A stretch of 64,000 bases of DNA from Extensimonas soli (GTDB lineage: Bacteria; Pseudomonadota; Gammaproteobacteria; Burkholderiales; Burkholderiaceae_C). Positions within the stretch are counted from its first letter, which is position 1; every line of letters begins with the position of its first letter. Shown one piece after another: positions 1-7,599 of the stretch. The notes under the pieces were generated by a model. It was not told where the DNA came from, made no database searches, and saw only the letters and a program-made list of their open reading frames with translations. The stretch spans positions 465,359 to 529,358 of the forward strand of contig NZ_JARGEL010000013.1 in the NCBI RefSeq assembly GCF_029211265.1, written 5' to 3'. The translations under genes and the position numbers were made by a program.

Positions 1-321
1 CGCCGGCGCGCCGTGGCGCACGGCTTCGGGGTCGCCGCCGCAGGCGCGGATGTCGTCCAGCACCCATTCCTGGTGGCCGTATTCTTCGCGCACGTATTCA
101 GCCACCGCTTCACGCAGCCATTCGAGGCGCTCCGGCAGGCGCGCGCCCACGGCCATCAGCAAGGGCACGGTGTGCTTGACGTGGTGGTAGGCCTGCGTCA
201 AAAACGCCTGGTACGTGGCCAGGCTCACCTGGCCCGCGACGGCGGCGGAAAAGAGCGGGATCGCGAGGAATTCCGCGCGTTCGGCCTCGGTACCGGCCAG
301 CAGTTCGGCATAAAAACCCAT
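1..321 (-). CDS. Heme-oxygenase-fold (TenA/UndA-like) iron-containing oxidase, C-terminus beyond window
   Basis: Only the first 107 codons are inside the window; the rest lies left of base 1. The start ATG (319-321) follows the TGA of the AMP ligase by one base, so the two are co-transcribed. The N-terminus is all-helical and contains EEYGHQEW (about residues 83-90); its E-x2-H pair is the kind of metal-ligand motif found in heme-oxygenase-like di-iron oxidases such as UndA, and it also fits the TenA/PqqC fold. The fold is well supported. The substrate is not visible, but an acyl-activating enzyme directly upstream makes a fatty acid or amino acid derivative plausible (inference). Members of this family are often annotated as TenA regulators, which is probably wrong. 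Confidence 0.72.
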   Translation of the reverse strand, partial: MGFYAELLAGTEAERAEFLAIPLFSAAVAGQVSLATYQAFLTQAYHHVKHTVPLLMAVGARLPERLEWLREAVAEYVREEYGHQEWVLDDIRACGGDPEAVRHGAPA

Positions 322-322
322 G

Positions 323-1816
323 TCAGAGTGCTCCTTCATCGTCAGACCATGCCTGCGCCAGCTGCGCGGCGTAGGCTTGCTGAATCTGCGGCCTGCGCAG
401 GCGGCCGTTGGGCGTGAGCTGCCCGTTTGCTATGGAAAAAGGTGCTTGCGCCCGCACCCAGGCGTGCACTTGGGCGTAATCTGGCAGCTGGGCATTCACC
501 GCGGCAAGCGCCTTGGCGAGCGCCGCGTCTTCCAGGCTCGTGTGCAGCACTGCGGCGTTGCGCGCACGTCCTTCGCCAAACATGGCCGCCTGCACGATGC
601 CGGGCACCTGCGTGAGCTCGCCCTCGACCCATTCGGGGGCCACGTTGCGCCCGAAGGCCGTGATGTAAATGTCTTTCTTGCGCCCCGTGAGGAACAGGAA
701 ACCATCCTCATCAAAAGCGCCGATGTCGCCCGTGGGCCAGAAGCCGGCGTCCAGCGCTGGTGCGGCCTGCCGCAAATAGCCGGCACACACCGCCCCGCGC
801 ACCCACAGCTCGCCGTCCGCAGCCACGCGCACCTGGGCGTGCGGCAAGGGCTGGCCTACGCTGCCCATGCGCGCGGCGCCGGGCCGGTTCACGGCCACCA
901 CCGAGGCCGATTCCGACAGGCCATAACCTTCGAACACCGGCAGGCCCGCGGCCTGCGCGCGCTCGAGCAGGCGCAGCGGCACCTTGGCCCCGCCCACGGC
1001 CACGAAGTGCAGCGCTTGGGTGGGCAGGCCGCGCTGCTCGACTTGCGCCACCAGCGCGGCGAGCAGCTGCGGCGTGAGCACCACGGTGCCGGGGCGCGCG
1101 CGCTGCAGCGCCTGCCACAGCTGCGCGGCGTCCACCTCGGCCGCGCCGCGCAAACCCACGTCGGCCAGCGGCCAGAGCGCCGTCGTCATGCCCGCGAGCA
1201 AAGGGGCGTACAGGCCGGCCACGTTTTCCAGCAGCACGGCCAGCGGCAGCACGGCAAGGTGCCGGTCCTGCGCGCCGACGCCTGCGGCCCACACCAGCGA
1301 CCGGGCCACCGCCTCCAGGGCCTCGCGGCGCAGCAACACGCCTTTGGGCGTGCCCGTGGTGCCCGAGGTGTAGGTCACTTTGGCAACGCCTGCCGGCAAG
1401 GGCGGCGCCGTGGGTTGCAAAGGCACGGCCCACAAGGGCACGCCGGCCACTTCGCCCAGCGCGACGATCGGCGCGCCCGTACCAAAGGCGGCGAAGGCTT
1501 GTGGCCTGTCCGTCACGACGGCTTCGACGCCGGAGTCGGCGAGCACGTGGCCCAGCTGTTGCGCCGAGAAAAACCCCGGCAGCGGCACGACGGGCACTTG
1601 CGCCGCGAGCGCCGCCAGATCGCACACGGCCCAGGCCGGTGAATTGTCGAGCGCGAGCGCGATGCCGCGCCCGCGCAGGGGCAGCAGCTTTTCCTGCCAT
1701 GCGGCAACCTGCTGCGCAGCCGCAGCGAAGTCGAGCGTGAGCGCCGCGCCTTCCCACGCCGCCGCATGCGGCTGCACGCGCGCCCAGTGCTGCAAGGCGT
1801 CGATCAATGCGGACAT
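323..1816 (-). CDS. AMP-binding long-chain acyl-CoA synthetase-like enzyme
   Basis: A 497-residue ANL-superfamily ligase that should activate a carboxylate with ATP, giving an acyl-AMP and then a thioester. The phosphate-binding motif TYTSGTTGTPKG lies at about 148-159, followed by GYGLSE, a TGDIG motif and GRKKDIYIT near the domain hinge. At about 500 residues it is shorter than typical 560-600-residue FadD enzymes. I start it at ATG 1816 (MSALIDAL), because the frame upstream is low-complexity Arg/Ala translation of another gene. It overlaps the hemolysin-family gene by 13 bases and ends one base before the oxidase start, so translation is likely coupled. The substrate is unknown. Confidence 0.85.
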   Translation of the reverse strand: MSALIDALQHWARVQPHAAAWEGAALTLDFAAAAQQVAAWQEKLLPLRGRGIALALDNSPAWAVCDLAALAAQVPVVPLPGFFSAQQLGHVLADSGVEAVVTDRPQAFAAFGTGAPIVALGEVAGVPLWAVPLQPTAPPLPAGVAKVTYTSGTTGTPKGVLLRREALEAVARSLVWAAGVGAQDRHLAVLPLAVLLENVAGLYAPLLAGMTTALWPLADVGLRGAAEVDAAQLWQALQRARPGTVVLTPQLLAALVAQVEQRGLPTQALHFVAVGGAKVPLRLLERAQAAGLPVFEGYGLSESASVVAVNRPGAARMGSVGQPLPHAQVRVAADGELWVRGAVCAGYLRQAAPALDAGFWPTGDIGAFDEDGFLFLTGRKKDIYITAFGRNVAPEWVEGELTQVPGIVQAAMFGEGRARNAAVLHTSLEDAALAKALAAVNAQLPDYAQVHAWVRAQAPFSIANGQLTPNGRLRRPQIQQAYAAQLAQAWSDDEGAL

Positions 1817-2478
1817 TGGGCTCTCCGCGCGAGGTCTTGCGCACCCAGGCCGCAGCCCAGCGCCAGCCCGCGCAGCCACAGCGCAAGCAAAGGCGCCGGC
1901 ACGTCGCCCACCGCCTTGCGCACCGCCATCGCGCCCTGCGGCACGGCGCCGGCCATGACCTGCGGCGCGCCGTCGTCCGCGTAGTACGTGCCCCAATCGC
2001 GCCCGCCGCCGGGCAGCCGTTCGGCCTGCGCCGGCGCCAGTGCATGCAGCTCAATGCCCAGCCGTGCAAAGGTGTTGCGCAGCTCACGCCGCGCCGTGAA
2101 CACCACCCACTGCATGCCGCACGCGGCAAGAAAGGCCGTCAGCGTCACCACCAGCGCACGCGCGCCGCCGGTGATGTCCGCCGCCAGGCTGCCGACTTCG
2201 ACGATGGTCTCGCGCGCTGCGCTGGCGCCGGGCAAAACGGTTTCGACCGGTGCGTCCAGGTAGTGTTCGAGAAAAAACGGCGCCTGTCCGCGCCGCAGTG
2301 CCAATGCGGCGCGCACGCGGCCGTGCGGGTCACGCAGCACCAGAAAAGGCCCCGCCGGCAAGGCGATGCGCGCGCCATAGCGCTCGAGGTAAATGGCCTG
2401 CACGAAGCGCCCCACAGCTTCGGCACCCGGCTCGTCTTTGCGCACCCAGGCCACTTCGACGAGCTCCTGCGTGGACAT
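1804..2478 (-). CDS. Thermostable hemolysin family protein
   Basis: A 224-residue protein of the family named after Vibrio thermostable hemolysin. The family-like segments are the N-terminal AEAVGRFVQAIYLERYGA, then FFLEHYLDAPVE near residue 70, and EVGSLAAD. I recall that the family has been grouped with acyltransferase-like (GNAT) folds, so a real haemolytic activity is doubtful. The start is ATG 2478 (MSTQELVEV). It is the first gene of an operon with the AMP ligase and the heme-oxygenase-fold oxidase. That setting suggests an acyl-transfer step in a small lipid-derived pathway rather than a toxin (inference). Confidence 0.75.
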   Translation of the reverse strand: MSTQELVEVAWVRKDEPGAEAVGRFVQAIYLERYGARIALPAGPFLVLRDPHGRVRAALALRRGQAPFFLEHYLDAPVETVLPGASAARETIVEVGSLAADITGGARALVVTLTAFLAACGMQWVVFTARRELRNTFARLGIELHALAPAQAERLPGGGRDWGTYYADDGAPQVMAGAVPQGAMAVRKAVGDVPAPLLALWLRGLALGCGLGAQDLARRAQCPH

Positions 2479-2544
2479 GGTTTCAGGTTTGCGCCGCTGA
2501 GGACACAGGGTGGTTGGCATGGTTGACCTCCGAACATCGTTGCG

Positions 2545-2728
2545 TTGAACCCAGATCGTTCATGAGGACGCGGGACGATGGCGAGGCGGCTGGCGAGGCA
2601 GTTTGGTCGCGGGTGAGAAGTCCATGGCCGGTGCCATGGACGCCGAAGCCGCGGCCAAAATGACCGTCAGACGTCCGCCAGTGCCCGCGTAGGTGCGAAG
2701 CACCGCCTCATGGACAATCTGGGTTGAA
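2545..2728. mobile_element. 184-bp MITE-like element with 23-bp imperfect inverted ends
   Basis: The 371 bases between the hemolysin-family gene and the arginase-like gene hold no credible gene. They contain a 23-bp sequence at 2545-2567 (core CCCAGATCGTTCATGAGG) and its near-perfect reverse complement at 2706-2728 (CCTCATGGACAATCTGGG), with 20 of 23 positions matching. A third, solitary copy of the same end lies at 7578-7599. Short length, no ORF and terminal inverted repeats fit a MITE or a deleted IS. I cannot assign an IS family with confidence. Confidence 0.6.
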
Positions 2729-2849
2729 GGTCATGCTAGGGACGGATACTTAAGAAAAGCTTGGGGTCGGCAGCGAAAGGTGCATGTACCCAAAAATTTG
2801 GCCAAATCGCCCTCCAAGGTAGGTATATCAAGCGCTGGCAGCTATTTTG

Positions 2850-3779
2850 TCAATAGCTTATGCGGCTTTGCGCGAGCGCCGCGAGCAAGCTTTGATTCAC
2901 CTGCGCCTGCTCCTCCTGCCAAGTCTGCAGCTGCGCCGCGCTGATGGCCGGCTGTGCGTCCAGCGCGCTGAGCCAGCGCTTCCAGCGCGTGCGGTAGGGG
3001 TGGATCGAGACCTCGCCCGTGATGTCCGAGCCCACGATACGCCCGCGCAGCGCCGCGATCACGCGCAGGGCTGCGGGCAGGTCGAAGCAGCCCTGGTCCC
3101 AGTTGGTGTGCGCCACCGTGGGGCTGAACACGTCCTTGTCTATGGAGAGGTACACGGGCGCGTCACCCGCGTGCAGTTCCATGCAAAAGGCGTCGAGCAG
3201 CTGCGCGGGCGTGGCAAAGCTGCGGCAGGCCGCGCCGGGGCCGAGCGCGCGCGTCCAGCGCAGGTCCACGCCCACGCTCCAGTAGCGCACTTTGCCGCGC
3301 GCGAGCGGCAGCAGGTGGTTTTCCCAGGCGTGGCGCCAGCCCACGTCGCCCGAGCCGATGCCGAGTACGTCGATGCGGCGCACGCGCGGCAGGCGCGCTG
3401 CGTGGTGCACCCACGAGCCGCAGTGGATGCCCCACGGAAAGCGCATGTTGTCGGGGTGGTTGTCCAGCACCACCACGTCGAAGGGTGCGCTGCCAGGCAC
3501 GCGCTGCAGCAGCCAGTGGCTCAGGTGGTGAAAGTCACCGCTGCCCAGCAGCACCGTACCGTGCGCTGCAGGCACGAGCGCGTCAAGCAGTGCCTCGGCG
3601 TGCGCGCAGAAGGCTGCCCAGCAGCGCCAGCCGCAGCCAAAGCGCATTGCCTCTTGCCAGGCTCCTAGCGGCACGCGCAGTGCCGGCCCCATGCCGGCCA
3701 CACCGTCGATGCCCTGCACCGAGCCGTCGAGGTCAAGCACCAGCGGCGCGGGAGCGGTCAGGGCGGTGGTTGCGGTCAT
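2850..3779 (-). CDS. Arginase/agmatinase-like (ureohydrolase fold) protein
   Basis: 309 residues. The metal-binding signatures of the ureohydrolase superfamily are present: GSGDFHH (about 79-85), DNHPDN (106-111) and SIDKDVFSP later in the chain, which keeps the D-x-D pair. The sequence differs enough from arginase, agmatinase and formiminoglutamase that the substrate cannot be named; hydrolysis of a guanidino-type compound is the family expectation. The gene begins 6 bases after the FemAB-like gene ends, so the two form an operon. A copy of the dispersed motif (AGCGCTGGCAGCTAT, 2831-2845) sits just beyond its stop codon. Confidence 0.8.
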   Translation of the reverse strand: MTATTALTAPAPLVLDLDGSVQGIDGVAGMGPALRVPLGAWQEAMRFGCGWRCWAAFCAHAEALLDALVPAAHGTVLLGSGDFHHLSHWLLQRVPGSAPFDVVVLDNHPDNMRFPWGIHCGSWVHHAARLPRVRRIDVLGIGSGDVGWRHAWENHLLPLARGKVRYWSVGVDLRWTRALGPGAACRSFATPAQLLDAFCMELHAGDAPVYLSIDKDVFSPTVAHTNWDQGCFDLPAALRVIAALRGRIVGSDITGEVSIHPYRTRWKRWLSALDAQPAISAAQLQTWQEEQAQVNQSLLAALAQSRISY

Positions 3780-3785
3780 CGGTGG

Positions 3786-4946
3786 TCATCGGCGTTCGTG
3801 GAGCTCATGGCCTTCATCGGCAAACCAGGCGTGGTCGCGCTCGAACCAGTGGGCGAGGCGCGCGAGCGCGGCGCGCAGCAGCGGGTTGCGCACGTACACG
3901 GCGTGCTGCGTGAGCGCAAAGCGCGCGCCCAGGTAGGCTTTGATCTGCGGATCGGTCCAGCCTGCGACGTAGTGGCGCAGGCCGTGCGTGCGCGCGTAGG
4001 CCAGGTTTTCCATCCAGCTCACGAAATACAGGTTGTGCTGGCGCGACAAGGCGTAATCGAGCCCAATGTATTTGTCGATCAGCATGCCGCGGTGCACGAA
4101 GCACAGGTTGAAGCCCACGAGCTCGCCCGCTGCCGTGGCGTACAAAAACATGCGCCCGTCGAGCGCCGCATCCTGCAGCACGGCGCGGAAAAACCCGGCG
4201 CTGAGGCGGTCGAAGTGCAGCTCGCTTTGCGCATAGACCTGCTGGTACAGCGCGTACAGGCGCGCGAGCAAAGTTTCGTCGGCAAAGCAGGCATCGCCCG
4301 TGGTCAGCACCTGCACGTGCAGCCCCTGGCGCGCGCGCAGTTTGCGGCGGATGTTCTTGCGCCGGCCGCTCGAGAGGCGCGCGAGGTATTCGTCCTCGCT
4401 CGCAAAGTCGATGGGCACATAAGCCAGCGCTTGGCCCTCGACGATCACGAAGCCCTGCGCGGCACAGGCCTGCAGCAAGGCGCCGGCGTAGCGGGCTTCG
4501 TCTTCGGGCAGCAACTCGGTGGGCAGCGCGATGTCCTTGAGGATCAGCAGGCGCGTGCTGCGCTGCCAGTCTTGCAGCAGGGCGCTGACCAGCGCCGCGG
4601 GCGCGGTGTGCTGTGTGGTGTGCGCGGGCAGGGGCAGATACTCGCTCACCGTGCTGCCCGCAAAGCAGGTGCGCCAGGTCAGCAGGCGCCGCAGTGCGCG
4701 CTGGCCCGGCCATTGGGCCAAGGTGGCGAGCAGCTGTTCGTCGGCCGTGGTGAGCAAGTCGAAGTCGGCGACGAAGCCGGGCACGCCGCCCGCAAACGTT
4801 CGCGCTGAAAAGCCCTCGGGCGGGTGCGCCAGAAAATGCCCGAGCAGCCCCGGCGGCTCGAGCGCGCAGGCGTAGGTGGGTGCGTCGGCGGGCGCCTCGG
4901 CAGATGCAGACGGCACGGACGGCGCGCAGGGCAGGGCGGCACACAT
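3786..4946 (-). CDS. FemAB-like / GNAT-type N-acyltransferase (peptidogalycan biosynthesis family)
   Basis: 386 residues from ATG 4946 (MCAALPCAP); a longer frame reaches 5057 but its extra N-terminus is Arg/Cys-rich and unlikely. Segments such as SSGRRKNIRRKLR, FYATAAGELVGFNLCFVHRG-like core strands and DKYIGLDYALSRQHNLYF match the FemAB-like/DUF482 group of GNAT-fold proteins, which transfer aminoacyl or acyl groups. It is the upstream partner of the arginase-like gene. The pair may modify and then hydrolyse a common amino-acid-derived substrate, but that is inference from adjacency only. Confidence 0.72.
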   Translation of the reverse strand: MCAALPCAPSVPSASAEAPADAPTYACALEPPGLLGHFLAHPPEGFSARTFAGGVPGFVADFDLLTTADEQLLATLAQWPGQRALRRLLTWRTCFAGSTVSEYLPLPAHTTQHTAPAALVSALLQDWQRSTRLLILKDIALPTELLPEDEARYAGALLQACAAQGFVIVEGQALAYVPIDFASEDEYLARLSSGRRKNIRRKLRARQGLHVQVLTTGDACFADETLLARLYALYQQVYAQSELHFDRLSAGFFRAVLQDAALDGRMFLYATAAGELVGFNLCFVHRGMLIDKYIGLDYALSRQHNLYFVSWMENLAYARTHGLRHYVAGWTDPQIKAYLGARFALTQHAVYVRNPLLRAALARLAHWFERDHAWFADEGHELHERR

Positions 4947-5105
4947 GGCCGGCGAGTATCGCGCGCAGGGCCGCCGACGTGCCCAAAGTCCCCAATGCCC
5001 CCGCAGACCCTGCGCCCGTAGGCATTTTGAAGGCTGGGCACAGTTAGTGTGCTGCATCCGTTTTTGTGTTTCTTCACCGCCTGCGCCGCCAAGTCAACCC
5101 TGCCC

Positions 5106-5969
5106 ATGCTTGCCCGTTTACAGTCATTTAGTGCCGTAACGCAGGCCGGACTTGCGCTGGCAGCTATTCTTTTACAAGTTCCAGCGCGCGCCGACGGTGC
5201 CGCAGCGGCCGACGAGACCAAGTCCGGCAGCGAACCCGCCACCACCGCGCAGGCAGCCGAGCCGCCAACCGAGCCGTTTGCTTACACGCTGGGCCTGGGC
5301 GCGCAGCGCTACCCGCGCTGGCTGGGCGCGAAGAGCCAGCGCACCATCCCCATTCCCTACGTGGACCTGAACTGGCAGGACCGCGTCGAGCTTTCCACCA
5401 CCGACGGCCTGCGCGTGGATTTGCTGCACGGCCAGCACTGGCACGGCGGCCTGGTCGGCACGCTGACCTGGGGCCGCTCGCGCCACGACCTGGGCAGCGC
5501 CGCGTCCCAACTGCCTACGTTCGACACCACGGCTCAGGCCGGCGTCTATCTCGAATACGCCCCCATGGAGCCCTTGAGCCTGGGCCTGCGCTGGCGCCGC
5601 GACCTCCAGGCCACGGGCGTGGTCTATGGCGACCTGTATGCCGAATGGGACTTGCCGCGCCTGGGCTACGTCGAGCACAGCATCAAAGGCAGCGTGGAGG
5701 GCATGAACGGCCGGGGCATGCGGCGCTTTTTCGGGCTCGATGCGGCCAGCGCCGCGGCGCTGGGCCAGAGCCCTTACGCGCCGGGGCGCGGAGCCAGCCA
5801 ATACACGCTCGACTACCAGGCCTTCGTGCCCACGAGCGCACACACCGGCGTGGCGCTCGACTTCTCATGGGGCAAGCTCGCGAGCAGCGCGCGCCAAAGC
5901 CCCGTGATCCAGTCCTACGGCGCGCCGGTGCAGCGCAGCATCATGGCGGCGTTTGTGGTGCACTATTGA
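5106..5969 (+). CDS. MipA/OmpV family outer membrane protein
   Basis: 287 residues from ATG 5106 (MLARLQSFS), giving a signal peptide that ends near VPARADG. A low-complexity Ala/Glu/Thr linker follows, then alternating beta strands starting with the family-like FAYTLGLGAQRYPRWLGAKSQ. The C-terminus ends in aromatic Y (VVHY), as outer-membrane barrels do. MipA in E. coli is a scaffold for murein synthesis; in most relatives the role is unknown. It is transcribed divergently from the FemAB-like gene. A frame with an earlier start at 5049 exists, but it would overlap the divergent promoter region. Confidence 0.85.
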   Translation: MLARLQSFSAVTQAGLALAAILLQVPARADGAAAADETKSGSEPATTAQAAEPPTEPFAYTLGLGAQRYPRWLGAKSQRTIPIPYVDLNWQDRVELSTTDGLRVDLLHGQHWHGGLVGTLTWGRSRHDLGSAASQLPTFDTTAQAGVYLEYAPMEPLSLGLRWRRDLQATGVVYGDLYAEWDLPRLGYVEHSIKGSVEGMNGRGMRRFFGLDAASAAALGQSPYAPGRGASQYTLDYQAFVPTSAHTGVALDFSWGKLASSARQSPVIQSYGAPVQRSIMAAFVVHY

Positions 5970-6118
5970 ATAGATAGCTGATAGCCTACGTGATCTCTGC
6001 ACAAAGTCCCGATTTGATGCTGATCCGGAGCGCGCTGCTGCGCGCAGGGGCAAGCGAATCGGTCAGGCAATGGTGCAGGCTCTAAACTCCCCCGGCATTG
6101 GCCGAGAGAGGAGACGTC

Positions 6119-7123
6119 ATGCCTGCATGGTTGGAAGTGTGGCTGCAATTCGCGTTGTGCGTGGTCGTGATCGGCTTTGCCGGTGTGCGCCTGATCCGCT
6201 ATGGCGATGCGATCGCGGCGTGGACGGGCCTGTCGCGCAGCTGGGTGGGCGTGATTCTGGTAGGCACTGTGACCTCGTTGCCGGAGCTGGTGACGGGCCT
6301 GAGCGCAGTCACGGTGGCGCAATCTCCCAACATGGCGGCGGGCGACGTCCTGGGCAGTTGCGTGTTCAACCTGGCCATCCTGGCGCTGGCGGATGTGGTC
6401 TATCGCCGCGGCGCCCTGTACGCCGTGGCCAGTGGCGGGCACATTTTGTCGGCGGGGTTTGGCGCCATTCTGCTGGCCATGGCAGCGCTGGTGATGTTGG
6501 CCAGCACCCAAGGCTTTCTGCCCAGCGCGGGCCATGTCAGCTGGGGCAGTCTGGTGCTGCTGGCACTGTATGCCCTGGCCATGCGCACCATGTACCTCGC
6601 AGAGCAGCGCAATCGCCCTGCGGCCGAGGCGCAGCGCCCCGCCATATCCCTCAAAGTGGCGTTGACCGGCTATGCGCTCGCGGCCATGGTGATCGTGGGC
6701 AGCGGCATCTGGCTGCCCCTGATCGGCGTGGAGCTGGCGCGGATCATGGGCTGGTCGGATTCCTTCGTGGGCACCTTGTTCGTGGCAATGGCGACCTCGG
6801 TGCCGGAGCTTGCCACCACCTGGGGGGCCGTGCGCATAGGTGCCATCGACCTGGCCGTGGGCAACCTGCTCGGCAGCAATTTGTTCGACATCTTGATCCT
6901 GGCCATAGACGACATCGCCTTTCGCCCCGGGGTGCTGTATCTGCACGTGGCGCCCATCCACGTGCTGTCTGCGCTGTGCGCCTGCGTGATGAGCGGCGCC
7001 GTGGTGGTGGCGCTGGCGTACCGGCCTGTCTCGCGCGTGCTGCACCTGGGCAGCTGGGCCAGCATCGCGCTGCTCGGTCTGTACCTGATCAACGCCCTGC
7101 TGCAGTATTCGCACGGCCAATGA
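6119..7123 (+). CDS. Sodium/calcium exchanger family (CaCA) membrane protein
   Basis: 334 residues with about ten hydrophobic segments and two inverted alpha-repeats typical of the CaCA superfamily: GTVTSLPELVTGLSAV (about residues 48-63) and ATSVPELATTWGAV, followed by AVGNLLGSNLFDI. The conserved Glu of each repeat is the expected ion ligand. It should exchange Ca2+ or another cation for Na+ or H+ across the inner membrane. The start ATG 6119 is chosen because GAGAGGAGAC lies directly upstream. It appears to be a single-gene transcript ending in a repeat-rich region. Confidence 0.85.
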   Translation: MPAWLEVWLQFALCVVVIGFAGVRLIRYGDAIAAWTGLSRSWVGVILVGTVTSLPELVTGLSAVTVAQSPNMAAGDVLGSCVFNLAILALADVVYRRGALYAVASGGHILSAGFGAILLAMAALVMLASTQGFLPSAGHVSWGSLVLLALYALAMRTMYLAEQRNRPAAEAQRPAISLKVALTGYALAAMVIVGSGIWLPLIGVELARIMGWSDSFVGTLFVAMATSVPELATTWGAVRIGAIDLAVGNLLGSNLFDILILAIDDIAFRPGVLYLHVAPIHVLSALCACVMSGAVVVALAYRPVSRVLHLGSWASIALLGLYLINALLQYSHGQ

Positions 7124-7164
7124 CCGTGTGGACGAGGCACTGTAGGAAATTGGGGTCATAGGAA

Positions 7165-7575
7165 ATTGGGGTCAGATTCCAATTTCGGGCACGGGGGATG
7201 GGGCACAGGGCGGGTGCCGGGATGTGCGCCCGGCGGCGCACCTTCTTTTTTTCTTGTCTCGCCAAGAAAAGAAGGCAAAAGAAGGCGACCCTGCTGTCTG
7301 CGTCCCTGCCCGCCTGGTGGCGGTCAGGGCAACCTGCGGTGCTCGCACCCGGCGGGGTCGCGCGAAACTCGCTTCGCTCAAACAATCGCGCGCCTTTTCC
7401 CGCCGGGCGCTGCGCTCCTCGGCGCATACAGAAGGGCGGGGATACCACACAGGCCTTCGCTGTGCTCGGCCTTCGGCATAAGGGCAGAACTTGAGTAATT
7501 GGGAGTAATTGGGGTCAGATTCCAATTATTGGCGGAGGTGATGGGGCGAAGGAATAATTGGAATCTGACCCCAAT
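7165..7575. repeat. Repeat-rich intergenic region with REP-like palindromes
   Basis: The 473-base gap between the exchanger and antiporter genes holds no supportable gene. The 19-bp unit ATTGGGGTCAGATTCCAAT occurs at 7165-7183 and 7508-7526, and its exact reverse complement at 7557-7575, so 7508-7575 can fold into a hairpin. A partial unit lies near 7148. Units of this type are what I recall beside REP-associated tyrosine transposase (RAYT) genes. The 7184-7507 interior contains an imperfect hairpin (CCTTCTTTTTTTCTTG and CAAGAAAAGAAGG, about 7240-7275) resembling a widespread proteobacterial intergenic repeat. Short frames here are not genes. Confidence 0.7.
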
Positions 7576-7577
7576 TT

Positions 7578-7599
7578 CCTCATGAACAATCTGGGCTCA
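7578..7599 (-). repeat. Solitary MITE/IS end
   Basis: CCTCATGAACAATCTGGGCT at the start of this span is the same terminal sequence seen at both ends of the 2545-2728 element. It lies immediately after a REP-like palindrome, and its last three bases form the stop codon of the Na+/H+ antiporter gene, so an insertion may have supplied the present end of that gene. Confidence 0.5.

Noticed and set aside
5153..5169. TTGCGCTGGCAGCTATT, resembling the dispersed 16-bp motif
   Set aside because: It lies within the signal peptide coding sequence of the MipA-type gene, where Ala/Leu codons could produce it by chance; all convincing copies are intergenic.
6000..6118. Riboswitch ahead of the CaCA exchanger
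   Set aside because: I looked for a manganese- or magnesium-type leader, but found no convincing conserved core or terminator structure in these 120 bases.
7172..7525. Several 85-117-codon frames in the gap between the transporters
   Set aside because: They lie wholly inside a repeat-rich region, overlap each other on both strands, and have no ribosome sites or conserved motifs.
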